A stretch of DNA of 56,011 nt, taken from NCBI GenBank assembly GCA_000495415.1, contig AWGX01000258.1:1-56011 (forward strand), in the 5' to 3' direction. Every line of letters starts with the position of its first letter. The first letter of the stretch is position 1. Origin of the DNA: Smithella sp. ME-1. GTDB taxonomy: Bacteria > Desulfobacterota > Syntrophia > Syntrophales > Smithellaceae. Of the stretch, positions 17,391-25,140 are shown piece by piece. The notes under the pieces are model-generated. The model was not told where the DNA came from. It made no database searches and saw only the letters and a list, made by a program, of their open reading frames with translations. Both the position numbers and the translations under genes were made by a program.

Positions 17391-17824
17391 TAGAGTGATA
17401 AGTCTAAAGTGGCATAACGTTCGTTATTTGCATCGCTGCTTATCTGCTTGTCTGAATGATCTTGCCAGAGATTTGGAGACCAGATTTCGAAATAGCTGCC
17501 GTTTCCTAAAATTAATGCTTCACCGTCGAGGACAGCATGCGATCGGAGAATTTGAGGAATAAGAATGCGCCCAGCTTTGTCGACTTCCACCGAAAAAGCA
17601 TTGGCGAACATCAATCTCCTCAATTCACGAGCAGTAGGATTGGCCATGTTCATATTGGTAATACGATCGAAAAGTCTTTGAAATATTTCGTCGGTCAGAA
17701 CCATTAAATTCTGATCAAAACCTTTAGTAATATATGCACCATCAGATACTAAATCACGATACTTAACGGGTATCGTCATTCTGCCTTTTGTATCGAGTGT
17801 GTGTTCATACGTACCAAGGAACAT
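17390..17824 (-). CDS. mraZ: MraZ transcriptional regulator
   Basis: MraZ is an AbrB-like ring-forming DNA-binding protein that represses its own dcw promoter in the bacteria studied. The 144-residue protein begins MFLGTYEHTLDTKGRMTIP, the first of two SpoVT/AbrB-like repeats; the second is FSVEVDKAGRILIPQILRSHA at about residues 75-95. The ATG at 17824 fits the family N-terminus, while an upstream in-frame extension would read through the hairpin and repeat region of the leader. The repeat array expected for MraZ binding is directly upstream. Confidence 0.97.
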   Translation of the reverse strand: MFLGTYEHTLDTKGRMTIPVKYRDLVSDGAYITKGFDQNLMVLTDEIFQRLFDRITNMNMANPTARELRRLMFANAFSVEVDKAGRILIPQILRSHAVLDGEALILGNGSYFEIWSPNLWQDHSDKQISSDANNERYATLDLSL

Positions 17825-17852
17825 AAGTTCTAAGACTCCTATAATCGCAGAA

Positions 17853-17868
17853 CGCCGGCATCCCGGCG
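17853..17868 (-). promoter_or_regulatory. GC-rich hairpin in the mraZ leader
   Basis: CGCCGG (17853-17858) and CCGGCG (17863-17868) form a perfect six-pair stem around a four-base loop. It lies between the MraZ repeats and the mraZ start codon, so it would be in the 5' leader of the dcw transcript. No T-run follows, so it does not look like a terminator. It could affect leader stability or translation. Confidence 0.5.
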
Positions 17869-17870
17869 CT

Positions 17871-17904
17871 CCACTTTCTCCCACTTATCTCCACAATTAT
17901 CCAC
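17871..17904 (-). promoter_or_regulatory. Four MraZ-binding repeats (GTGG, 10-bp period)
   Basis: On the minus strand four GTGG units, each followed by A or G, occur with their CCAC complements starting at 17871, 17881, 17891 and 17901, exactly 10 bp apart and so on one face of the helix. MraZ is known to bind short G-rich direct repeats with about ten-base spacing upstream of its own gene. The array begins right next to the -10 element and covers the expected start site, so bound MraZ should repress the operon. Confidence 0.85.
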
Positions 17905-17933
17905 ATTTTAGCGGAAAATGAATCGAAATGCAA
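17905..17933 (-). promoter_or_regulatory. dcw operon promoter upstream of mraZ
   Basis: On the minus strand, TTGCAT (17933-17928) and TAAAAT (17910-17905) are separated by 17 bases, a good sigma-70-type match. Transcription would begin at about 17898, inside the MraZ repeats, leaving a leader of about 75 bases. It is the only strong promoter recognised for the cluster down to ftsZ; internal promoters were not excluded. Confidence 0.75.
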
Positions 17934-18126
17934 GTGTTTTTTGAAAACTCATTACATTTCTTTTAATTTTGTAAGGTTGAAATGATGAATTACTTCAATT
18001 CTCTTCAGGAAATCTTATTTATTTGGAATTTGATTGTATTTTCTTGATCCAATTTTTAATTTCCAGTTCGTGAGTGCGATATAATCTCAAAAATAAAACC
18101 AATTTTTTTTTAAGAATTGAGATGGA

Positions 18127-18813
18127 ATGACGGATAAATCCGGGTACATTATTATCCCTGCTTATAACGAAGAACAACATATTGGTTATGTTGTCAGTCA
18201 AGCGACAAAAATTTTACCTACATTCGTGATTGATGATGGATCTAATGATAATACTTCAATAATCGCCGAAAAGAATGGAGCGCAAGTATTTTTGCAGGTT
18301 CCCAACCAGGGCAAAGGCGAAGCTTTGAAAAGAGGTTTTCAGGTAGCAATAAATTTAAATTGTCAATATGTAATTACAATTGATGCCGATGGCCAACATG
18401 ATGTGCTGGAAACCACAAAATTCATTTCACTTTTCAACCTGGAAAAAATAGATTTAATCATTGGATATCGTGATTTCAGCAAGATGCCATTTTCCAGAAG
18501 AATCGCCAACACTGTTGGAGGTTGGGCTTTCTCCTGGGCGATGGGCATGAAAATTTTGGATAATCAATCTGGCTATCGTTTATTAAGTCGAAGATTGTTA
18601 GAAAAAGTTTTGGAAAGTAAAGAGTCCGGTTTTGAATTTGAAGTTGATGTTATTGCCACCTGCATCAAATCCAATTATTCAGTTGGCTGGGTTCCTATCA
18701 GAACAATTTACGGAAATGAAATCAGCCATATCCATCCACTTCATCATATAAAAAATTTCTTCAAGGTGGTTTGGCAGACTCACAAAAGCATGAAAGGATC
18801 ATATAAAAAGTAG
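18127..18813 (+). CDS. Family 2 glycosyltransferase (DPM1/undecaprenyl-P sugar type)
   Basis: The 228-residue protein is a GT-A glycosyltransferase without membrane segments. It has IIIPAYNEEQHIGYVV, the nucleotide-sugar motif FVIDDGSNDNTS, GKGEALKRGFQVA, and the metal-binding ITIDADGQHD. Such proteins often load a sugar onto a polyprenyl phosphate for lipoglycan or glycoprotein synthesis. The acceptor here is not predictable. A TATAAT at 18080-18085 may be its -10 element; no good -35 or Shine-Dalgarno is evident. It is divergent from the dcw operon. Confidence 0.85.
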   Translation: MTDKSGYIIIPAYNEEQHIGYVVSQATKILPTFVIDDGSNDNTSIIAEKNGAQVFLQVPNQGKGEALKRGFQVAINLNCQYVITIDADGQHDVLETTKFISLFNLEKIDLIIGYRDFSKMPFSRRIANTVGGWAFSWAMGMKILDNQSGYRLLSRRLLEKVLESKESGFEFEVDVIATCIKSNYSVGWVPIRTIYGNEISHIHPLHHIKNFFKVVWQTHKSMKGSYKK

Positions 18814-18854
18814 TGGCTTCACTAATCGAGCTGGATGTTTATCCTTTGATGATT

Positions 18855-19046
18855 TTATTGTTCTTCAGGGATGAAAATTAATAACAATAAATAGATCAAC
18901 AAGCTGCTCTTAAACAAGAAAAAGAAACTCAACACAAAAATTAATCGTACGATAGTTGGGTCAATATTGAAGTAAATGGCTAATCCGCCACAAACACCGC
19001 CTATCATTCGTTCTTTTTTAGATCGAAATAATTTTTTTTTGGTCAT
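18855..19046 (-). CDS. PspC-domain small membrane protein
   Basis: This 63-residue protein is nearly all PspC domain: a basic start KKKLFRSKKERMIGGVCGGLAIYFNIDPTIVRLIFVL followed by one long hydrophobic segment (about 36-58). PspC proteins act in envelope-stress responses in some bacteria, but stand-alone small forms are widespread and mostly unstudied. A GGATGG site precedes the ATG. It lies 140 bases after the glmS-like gene on the same strand and converges with the glycosyltransferase. Confidence 0.88.
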   Translation of the reverse strand: MTKKKLFRSKKERMIGGVCGGLAIYFNIDPTIVRLIFVLSFFFLFKSSLLIYLLLLIFIPEEQ

Positions 19047-19186
19047 TGCTTTTTTCCATCCTTATTTGTTTTAATAATATACGAAAAACGAAGTGATTTC
19101 GTTTCAAAAAAACCAATTACTTAACGGAAAAATTAGAAATATCAAAAAAATAAATCCTGACGTTAAAGAAATTCAGCTTATTTTCT

Positions 19187-20977
19187 CTAATCGACAGTTA
19201 ATGTTTTACTCAGATTACGTGGAAAATCAGGATCAAATCCTCTGTGGACACTCATGTAATACGAAAGTAATTGCAATGGGATGATAGTTAAAATGGAAGC
19301 AAATTCCGGAGTGGGCTCAGCGATGCGAATGGTGTGATGAGCATTGGATTCTAATCTTTCATCTTTAGGTCCGATCACAATGGCTTTGGCACCACGACAG
19401 GTAACCTCATTAATTCCAGAAATAATTAATGGGATATCTTCTCGAATCGTGGAAAAAATGATCGGGTAATCTTTTGTAACTGCTGCTAATGGACCATGTT
19501 TAAATTCAGTGGACAACATTCCTTCACAATGAGCGTAGGTAATCTCTTTTAATTTCAGTGCACCTTCCAGCGCTATCGGGAATGTTATCCCGTACCCTAA
19601 ACAATAAAGATCATTCCAATCCTGTACATATGGGAGAATCTCTCTGACCTGATCTTCGGCTTCCTCGATGGTTTTTAGCATGTGATCAGGAAGTTGGTTC
19701 AATTCGTTGATGTCTTTTGCAGCCACTTTATAAGCCAGATAAAGAAAAGCAACGAGTTGGTTGGTGAATGTCTTTGTTGCTGGAACACTGATTTCGTATC
19801 CGCAGACCAGGGGTAACCACTTTTCAGATAATTTTGTCAATGTTGATCCAACAACGTTTACAAGGGAAAAAATTCGCATTCCTTGTTTTCGAGCGATCTC
19901 CACTGCATTGAGTACATCTTTTGTCTCACCGCTCTGACTGACAAAAATACCCACATCCTCAGGCCCGATAGCACGGTTATATTGGGCAATGAATTGTGGC
20001 GCGGCTATTGGTATGGTTGTTTTTGCGGATAAGCGATTGAAGTAAACCGCTCCGGCAACGCAAGCATTGAAACTGGTTCCACATCCAACAAAATAAATAT
20101 TCCGTGCGTTCTTAAGAGCTTCTACCGTCACATCGATTGATGGAGAATTATTCCAGAGGTGCAGTAATTCTTCAGCGACTTTAGGTTGTTCATGTATTTC
20201 TTTAAGCATGAAGTGATCGAAACCACCTTTTTGAGCGACTTCCATCGTTTCTTCAACAATCTCAACTGATCGATCGATAACTTCTCCTGTAGAAACAGAA
20301 TAGATCGTAAAACATTGATCTGAAAGCTCAATAATTTCTCCATCATTCATGAAAACGACATTTCGAGTCAGGGGAAGAATGGAAGGTAGATCGGATGAAA
20401 CGACAGTGAATTCATCCCCAATACCAGCTACCAGACCTGATCCTTTCTTAAAAGCGTATAATCTGTCATCATCTGCCTTTCCGATGACAAAAGCATAATC
20501 TCCCTTGAGCACATCATAAGCTTTTCTGATGGCATCAATCATGGAAAAGCCCTGTCGAACAAATCGTTCGACGGCATGGACACAACTCTCACCGTCATTT
20601 GTTGAACGGACAACCATTCCTTCCGCAATGAATTCTTCCCGCAATTCTGCATTATTCACAACGTTGCCATTGTGGGCACCAACCATCAATCCTTCCGAAT
20701 CAAGGTGGGGTTGCGAATTAACCATCGAAGGTTCGCCAAAAGTTGCCCATCGCAGCTGAAGAATTCCACGCTTGCCAATCATCTCCTTAAAATTAAATCT
20801 TTCGGCAACTGTGATTACTTTCCCGGCATCTTTTCGTAAATCGATTAATCCATTTTCATTTATTGTTGCAATTCCAACAGAATCATACCCTCTATAGGAA
20901 AGTCTTAAACCTGCATCAATCAGGGTTGGACCTAAAAGTTTATCTTGTTTGCTAACTATTCCAAAAATACCGCACAT
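19187..20977 (-). CDS. glmS: Glucosamine-6-phosphate synthase (GlmS-like)
   Basis: GlmS turns fructose-6-phosphate and glutamine into glucosamine-6-phosphate, feeding UDP-GlcNAc to peptidoglycan synthesis. The 596-residue protein has the N-terminal nucleophile Cys (MCGIFGIV), the Ntn glutaminase motifs YRGYDSVGIAT, RWATFGEPS and HNGNVVNN, and two SIS domains (VGCGTSFNACVAG, about residue 290 on; LGYGITFPIALEGALKLKE). The isomerase residues in KLKEITYAHCEG, EFKHGPLA and the C-terminal SKTLTVD are kept. One glutamine-site residue is unusual: Phe80 occupies the position of the His in the normal RWATHG motif, so a glmS paralogue is possible. GAGG precedes the ATG. No glmS ribozyme was recognised upstream. 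Confidence 0.85.
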   Translation of the reverse strand: MCGIFGIVSKQDKLLGPTLIDAGLRLSYRGYDSVGIATINENGLIDLRKDAGKVITVAERFNFKEMIGKRGILQLRWATFGEPSMVNSQPHLDSEGLMVGAHNGNVVNNAELREEFIAEGMVVRSTNDGESCVHAVERFVRQGFSMIDAIRKAYDVLKGDYAFVIGKADDDRLYAFKKGSGLVAGIGDEFTVVSSDLPSILPLTRNVVFMNDGEIIELSDQCFTIYSVSTGEVIDRSVEIVEETMEVAQKGGFDHFMLKEIHEQPKVAEELLHLWNNSPSIDVTVEALKNARNIYFVGCGTSFNACVAGAVYFNRLSAKTTIPIAAPQFIAQYNRAIGPEDVGIFVSQSGETKDVLNAVEIARKQGMRIFSLVNVVGSTLTKLSEKWLPLVCGYEISVPATKTFTNQLVAFLYLAYKVAAKDINELNQLPDHMLKTIEEAEDQVREILPYVQDWNDLYCLGYGITFPIALEGALKLKEITYAHCEGMLSTEFKHGPLAAVTKDYPIIFSTIREDIPLIISGINEVTCRGAKAIVIGPKDERLESNAHHTIRIAEPTPEFASILTIIPLQLLSYYMSVHRGFDPDFPRNLSKTLTVD

Positions 20978-21097
20978 GGAGACCTCGTTTATGGGATGTT
21001 AAGATTATAGAGTGTTCAGAAGTTGTCTCATATATGTAAAATGTCATTAATGCATCCATTTACATAAGATGTTTAAAGTTGCATTCTTCATGTAAAA

Positions 21098-21125
21098 AAA
21101 GCTGCTGATGGGTCTCAGCAGCTTT
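21098..21125 (-). terminator. Intrinsic terminator of the acidic protein operon
   Basis: GCTGCTGA (21101-21108) and TCAGCAGC (21115-21122) form a perfect eight-pair stem, extended by AAA/TTT, around a six-base loop. Read on the minus strand it ends in a run of seven T. It begins within ten bases of the stop codon at 21133. Confidence 0.85.
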
Positions 21126-21132
21126 ACTCTTA

Positions 21133-22884
21133 TTATTCAGCTGGTTTTGGTTTCGCGATGATCGTCCAGCGATCTTCATTATCTTCTCTAAATAGGATGA
21201 CGACGAGAGAAGGTTCGGTGTCTGAAAGAATGCGCACATTTTCCCGTGATATTTGGATAACTTCCTCGACCTGATAAACAATGATGTCATTGTTGTTCAT
21301 GTAAATACTGATTTCATCTTGTGTGGTTAGCGATTGCACCACAGCCTCCGATTGATTAGACCAGGGGATTGCGATTACTCTTCGTAGTTTGGTGTTTGCT
21401 AACCATTCTGCGTTTTGCGGTTCCCATTTGTTGTCCTGTATTTCTCCTCTTTGTAAGAAGAAAAACCAACCACCGGGTAATTGGAGACCAGTAGGATAGA
21501 TTAAATCCTGACCGGTTGCTTCGATGGCTGGGGGAGGATTGGTAATCTTTCGGTTATTACTACTCCATTGAGTGACGACCAATATGATCGAAACAACAAC
21601 TGCAAGACTGATAACGAAACTTAAGCCTATCAGTATTTTTTCTGCAAAACTTAATGATTTGAACCATTTACTTAAAGCTTCTATTTTTCTCGGGAGCCAA
21701 TTTTTCTTTTCGCTTTTTTGGAGTTCTTCATCAAAGGCTGTCTGATCAAATTCATCGATAAATGATTTTCGTAAGCTCTCTACAGATTCTTCATCCTGAT
21801 CAATCTCACCATCATTTTCTGAGGAAGAATCCGACTCCAGATCAACGCTTTCTTCTGTTGTGTTACCATCCTCATCAATACCCTCTCCAAGAAGGGGGTA
21901 TATCGATTTTTCTTCAGATTCTTTTGAATCAATTTCTTGTAAGAATTCATCAAATGATTGTTCTTGATCAAGATCAAAGATTTTTTCGCCTTCCATCTGG
22001 TTGTCATCATCTGTTGAGTCTAAAAGGTCTTTCCAGGATGAAGATGAAAGCATCAATTCACTTTCAACCAATTCTTCTAATTGGTTTAATTCATTCTCAT
22101 TTTGATCCAATTCGACTTCAGGGATTGTTATTTTATCCAGATTTGATAGGAAATCATCTGATGCAATTGTATCCTGACCTTCAATGAACGGATTATTGGC
22201 TTTATCTGCATTAACAATCTCTTGTTCCATTTCCTGGATCAATTCACTATCATCTAACTCATGATCGTAAGATGTAAAAACATTGGCAGATTCAGTAGAG
22301 GATGGTTCCTCTGATTTATCTTTATCTTCACTCAGAGAAGTTTTAACACGCTCCAGGAAATCCTCATTGGATTGACTTTGTTCCATCATTTCTTCCGCGT
22401 CATGCTCAATATCTTCAATCGAAATTGGACTTTTTTTATTAATTGCTTGTTTGCGTAACTCGTCTGGATCTTTGAATTCAGGAAGTGCAGTAAATGGAGA
22501 TGGGCTGGTTTTTTTAATTTCTTCTTTACTTGTCTGGTTAGACTTTTCCGGATCTTTACTAATTTGATTCAATCTGGAATCAAGTTCTATTTCTGTATCA
22601 ACGTCACTCACAAATGGTTTCTCAATTTGAATATCTGACAATCTCTCCAGATAATCTTCACCATCATCAAGGCTATCTGTTTCAGAATTTAGATTCTCCT
22701 CATCGAGGGGTTCATCATCCATTGAAAAATCTGAAGCTAATTTTTTGATATCGTCAAGCCTTGATTCAAGATCATTCACCTTTTCATCATTTTCGATTTT
22801 CGAGTTAAAAGTTGAATCAATTCTGCTTAAGTCATCCTTTTCAATTTTGTTTTCATTTATATCTTTTTTTTTGTCATTCTTCAT
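21133..22884 (-). CDS. Acidic membrane protein with degenerate sortase-like C-terminal domain
   Basis: The 583-residue protein is not assigned to a named family. Residues 1 to about 395 are very rich in Asp/Glu/Ser with few hydrophobics, suggesting a long disordered cytoplasmic region. A basic stretch (LPRKIEALSKWFKS) and one membrane segment at about 417-439 follow, so residues 440-583 should be outside. This outer part (LPGGWFFFLQRG... LTTQDEISIYMNNNDIIVYQVEEV... SLVVILF... RWTIIAKP) has the strand pattern of a sortase fold, but the TLxTC cysteine and the usual His are absent. It begins 15 bases after the SLT-like gene, so they form an operon. Fold assignment is an inference. Confidence 0.55.
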   Translation of the reverse strand: MKNDKKKDINENKIEKDDLSRIDSTFNSKIENDEKVNDLESRLDDIKKLASDFSMDDEPLDEENLNSETDSLDDGEDYLERLSDIQIEKPFVSDVDTEIELDSRLNQISKDPEKSNQTSKEEIKKTSPSPFTALPEFKDPDELRKQAINKKSPISIEDIEHDAEEMMEQSQSNEDFLERVKTSLSEDKDKSEEPSSTESANVFTSYDHELDDSELIQEMEQEIVNADKANNPFIEGQDTIASDDFLSNLDKITIPEVELDQNENELNQLEELVESELMLSSSSWKDLLDSTDDDNQMEGEKIFDLDQEQSFDEFLQEIDSKESEEKSIYPLLGEGIDEDGNTTEESVDLESDSSSENDGEIDQDEESVESLRKSFIDEFDQTAFDEELQKSEKKNWLPRKIEALSKWFKSLSFAEKILIGLSFVISLAVVVSIILVVTQWSSNNRKITNPPPAIEATGQDLIYPTGLQLPGGWFFFLQRGEIQDNKWEPQNAEWLANTKLRRVIAIPWSNQSEAVVQSLTTQDEISIYMNNNDIIVYQVEEVIQISRENVRILSDTEPSLVVILFREDNEDRWTIIAKPKPAE

Positions 22885-22899
22885 ATTTTTTTCCTGATT

Positions 22900-24888
22900 T
22901 TACGGTAGTAATCCAGGTAATTCAGGTGGTGGGATTCGTAAAATTGTAAAAAGTTCACCACTTTCAGGTATTCTGACTTGTGTGGACTGATAAATTTCAA
23001 GAACAGTAATGGTAACATCAGAATTTTTGAATTGGTTTTCATACTCAATAATTGCTTCACCATTCTGTACAGGGACTGTTATTGAAGAACCATTCGCAAA
23101 TTCCACCAAAATGTTGGCATTTTCGATCAGCTCATCTTCATCCATTACAAAATCCATATTTGTATCTATGTAAAGATAAACATTAATTTTCCCACTGGCT
23201 AAATACGTTTTAGGTGTTGGTGTAAGTGTGGGAGTAATGGTAGGTGGGAATTGAACCAGACCACTTTGACCAGTTGGCTGTAGTTGTTCTGGTGAAAGTG
23301 TTGGTTGAGGTGCGTAATAGAGTTGGAAGCTGGTTAGGTTCTCCCAGACGGAATTAACATAATCACGAGCATTTGGGCAAACCAGATTTGCAGATACATT
23401 TGCCCAGGTAGGTTCAAGTCCTTTTTCTTTTACAATTTCCAAACTGTTCCGCAAACAATAATATCCACCATGGTATGAGAGAATCGTGAATTTCCACATG
23501 TCGGTTATGGTTGCTTTGAGTTCAAGATCACCAACAATATAATTTGCTTGAGAACAATTAGACTTAATGACCTGACCGGTGATGGCTATGGATTGTTCAG
23601 CAATATCAAGGTTGATCATATTTTCACAGGCAGGACAATAGGCATCAATGGATCGGATTAATCCACCTCTTAACATTGCCTGTTCAAATGCATTCATATT
23701 TACAAACGATTCATCACAATTGAATAGCAAACCGGAACATATCTGACTTTTTAAGTCTTCATTCCACCGTAAAGCGACGTCAGCACCTAGCTCGTTAATC
23801 TGGGTAAATCCATATTCTTCATATAGGTAGCGGGCGTTTTCTGGCCAGAATTGTGATTCCTGCTCAATAATACTTTTGATCAAAACAGGCGAAATACCTG
23901 ATTCTCTTCCAGTCGCCCAGATGATCGGGTCAAAACGATTTTGCCAGGCAAACATCGCTTCCTCTACAACTTCCAAACCACAGGCATTGGGTGCACCATT
24001 GGCGAACAATCCACCATTAGGACAGGATGATGCATCCACAAATCTGTTTAATATCAATTTTCCTGCCAGATAGTGCAATTTATCAAATGTGGCTAACATA
24101 TCAGGTGATTCCGGAAAAACCACCCAATCAGGTGATTCACCGTAAGCAGTTTCACGCCAGATTTCCCTACATGAATCCGTAAACCCTAACAGTTGATCTA
24201 TGGAAGTTATGCGAACATTATAGTAATCATTACTGATGAAAATTCTAACAATAGCGGTAATCACTTTGGTTTGATCGCCAAAACTGCTTTCAGCCCAAAA
24301 ACGAATTTGTGCGTCTTGTAATAGAGGTACAATGCATTGATCGGAAAAACAATCAAAAGGTTCTTCATTCACTGTACCAGCAATTCTGGTAATTTTATAT
24401 TCAGAATAAGGTTCGATTGCCTTAATGACAACATATGGAGCACTCACAGGAATTCCAGGAGCATAAATGTTGACGATAATATCAGGAATGGTTATTTTTG
24501 TTACCTGAGTGACTTCTTCAGAAGAGACGAAAACCCAATAAGTATCCTCCCATAATTGATTGATAACGATGGGAGTGGAAGTTGGCTGAGGAGTTGGGGT
24601 ACCGGTAGCGATTACAGTCGGTGTTGGAAATAGCGCTAACCAGGATTCATTACAGGCAGCTAACGTTTCCTGGCCGGTTGGGAAACCTTCATGATTGATG
24701 ACAACGGTACAAACAGGAACACCGGTTCTTGTCACCAGCCGCCATGTGTATTGAGTAAATGTATTTTCAATTAATTTGATTCGTTCAGGTTCTTCGATTT
24801 CTTCCTGTGCAGATACGTTAAAGGATGCAAAAATTGAAATAAAGATGAAGATTATTGCCAGAAATAAAATTTTTTTGAGATTCTTCAT
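22900..24888 (-). CDS. Exported protein with lytic-transglycosylase (SLT)-like domain
   Basis: The 662-residue protein has a Sec signal peptide (KKILFLAIIFIFISIFASFNVSAQ). A TP-rich linker at about 90-107 follows, then a beta-rich region. At about 331-375 there is a pattern like goose-type/SLT lysozymes: SGISPVLIKSIIEQESQF with a candidate catalytic Glu344, then GFTQINELGAD where GLMQI is usual. A second TP-rich linker precedes a C-terminal domain (KINVYLYIDTNMDFVMDEDE...) resembling SdrD/Cna-type Ig repeats. Many Cys residues suggest disulfides. The likely role is peptidoglycan cleavage or surface remodelling; activity is uncertain. ATG 24888 is preferred to a TTG 18 bases upstream. Confidence 0.65.
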   Translation of the reverse strand: MKNLKKILFLAIIFIFISIFASFNVSAQEEIEEPERIKLIENTFTQYTWRLVTRTGVPVCTVVINHEGFPTGQETLAACNESWLALFPTPTVIATGTPTPQPTSTPIVINQLWEDTYWVFVSSEEVTQVTKITIPDIIVNIYAPGIPVSAPYVVIKAIEPYSEYKITRIAGTVNEEPFDCFSDQCIVPLLQDAQIRFWAESSFGDQTKVITAIVRIFISNDYYNVRITSIDQLLGFTDSCREIWRETAYGESPDWVVFPESPDMLATFDKLHYLAGKLILNRFVDASSCPNGGLFANGAPNACGLEVVEEAMFAWQNRFDPIIWATGRESGISPVLIKSIIEQESQFWPENARYLYEEYGFTQINELGADVALRWNEDLKSQICSGLLFNCDESFVNMNAFEQAMLRGGLIRSIDAYCPACENMINLDIAEQSIAITGQVIKSNCSQANYIVGDLELKATITDMWKFTILSYHGGYYCLRNSLEIVKEKGLEPTWANVSANLVCPNARDYVNSVWENLTSFQLYYAPQPTLSPEQLQPTGQSGLVQFPPTITPTLTPTPKTYLASGKINVYLYIDTNMDFVMDEDELIENANILVEFANGSSITVPVQNGEAIIEYENQFKNSDVTITVLEIYQSTQVRIPESGELFTILRIPPPELPGLLP

Positions 24889-24941
24889 CAAATAACAACC
24901 ACCCAATGAATTAAATTAAAATAATAACCCTGAATTCAAAC

Positions 24942-24970
24942 ATTATATCGCTTTCCTTAAAAAAAGTCAC
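24942..24970 (-). promoter_or_regulatory. Candidate promoter for the SLT-like operon
   Basis: On the minus strand GTGACT (24970-24965) and TATAAT (24947-24942) are 17 bases apart. The -10 is perfect and the -35 has four of six matches. It lies about 55 bases before the chosen start. Confidence 0.45.
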
Positions 24971-25101
24971 CATAAAAAATGGACCAAATTGGGGAAAATG
25001 AATAAAGAACTTAAACACTATTTAATATATGAAACTTAACGAAATTTGTATCAAGATTCAATGATGAAAATTGGTAGTAAAATTTGTTTTATTAAACCTC
25101 T

Positions 25102-25122
25102 GGATGGTTTTTGATACCATCC
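25102..25122 (+). promoter_or_regulatory. Hairpin in the leader of the SUMF1-type lipoprotein gene
   Basis: GGATGGT (25102-25108) and ACCATCC (25116-25122) form a perfect seven-pair stem around a seven-base loop, ending nine bases before the GGAG ribosome site. No T-run follows, so a role in mRNA stability or translation, or an operator, is more likely than termination. Confidence 0.4.
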
Positions 25123-25140
25123 TTCATTTAGGAGCAATCA

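Noticed and set aside
19093..19284. Short plus-strand frame in the gap before glmS end
   Set aside because: It runs into the C-terminal coding region of the glmS-like gene, with no ribosome site or recognisable product.
20978..21097. glmS ribozyme upstream of the glmS-like gene
   Set aside because: The conserved ribozyme core was not recognised and the leader is too short.
21762..22187. A 141-codon open frame opposite the acidic protein
   Set aside because: Its His/Leu/Gln-rich protein is the simple complement of Asp/Glu/Ser codons in the real gene.
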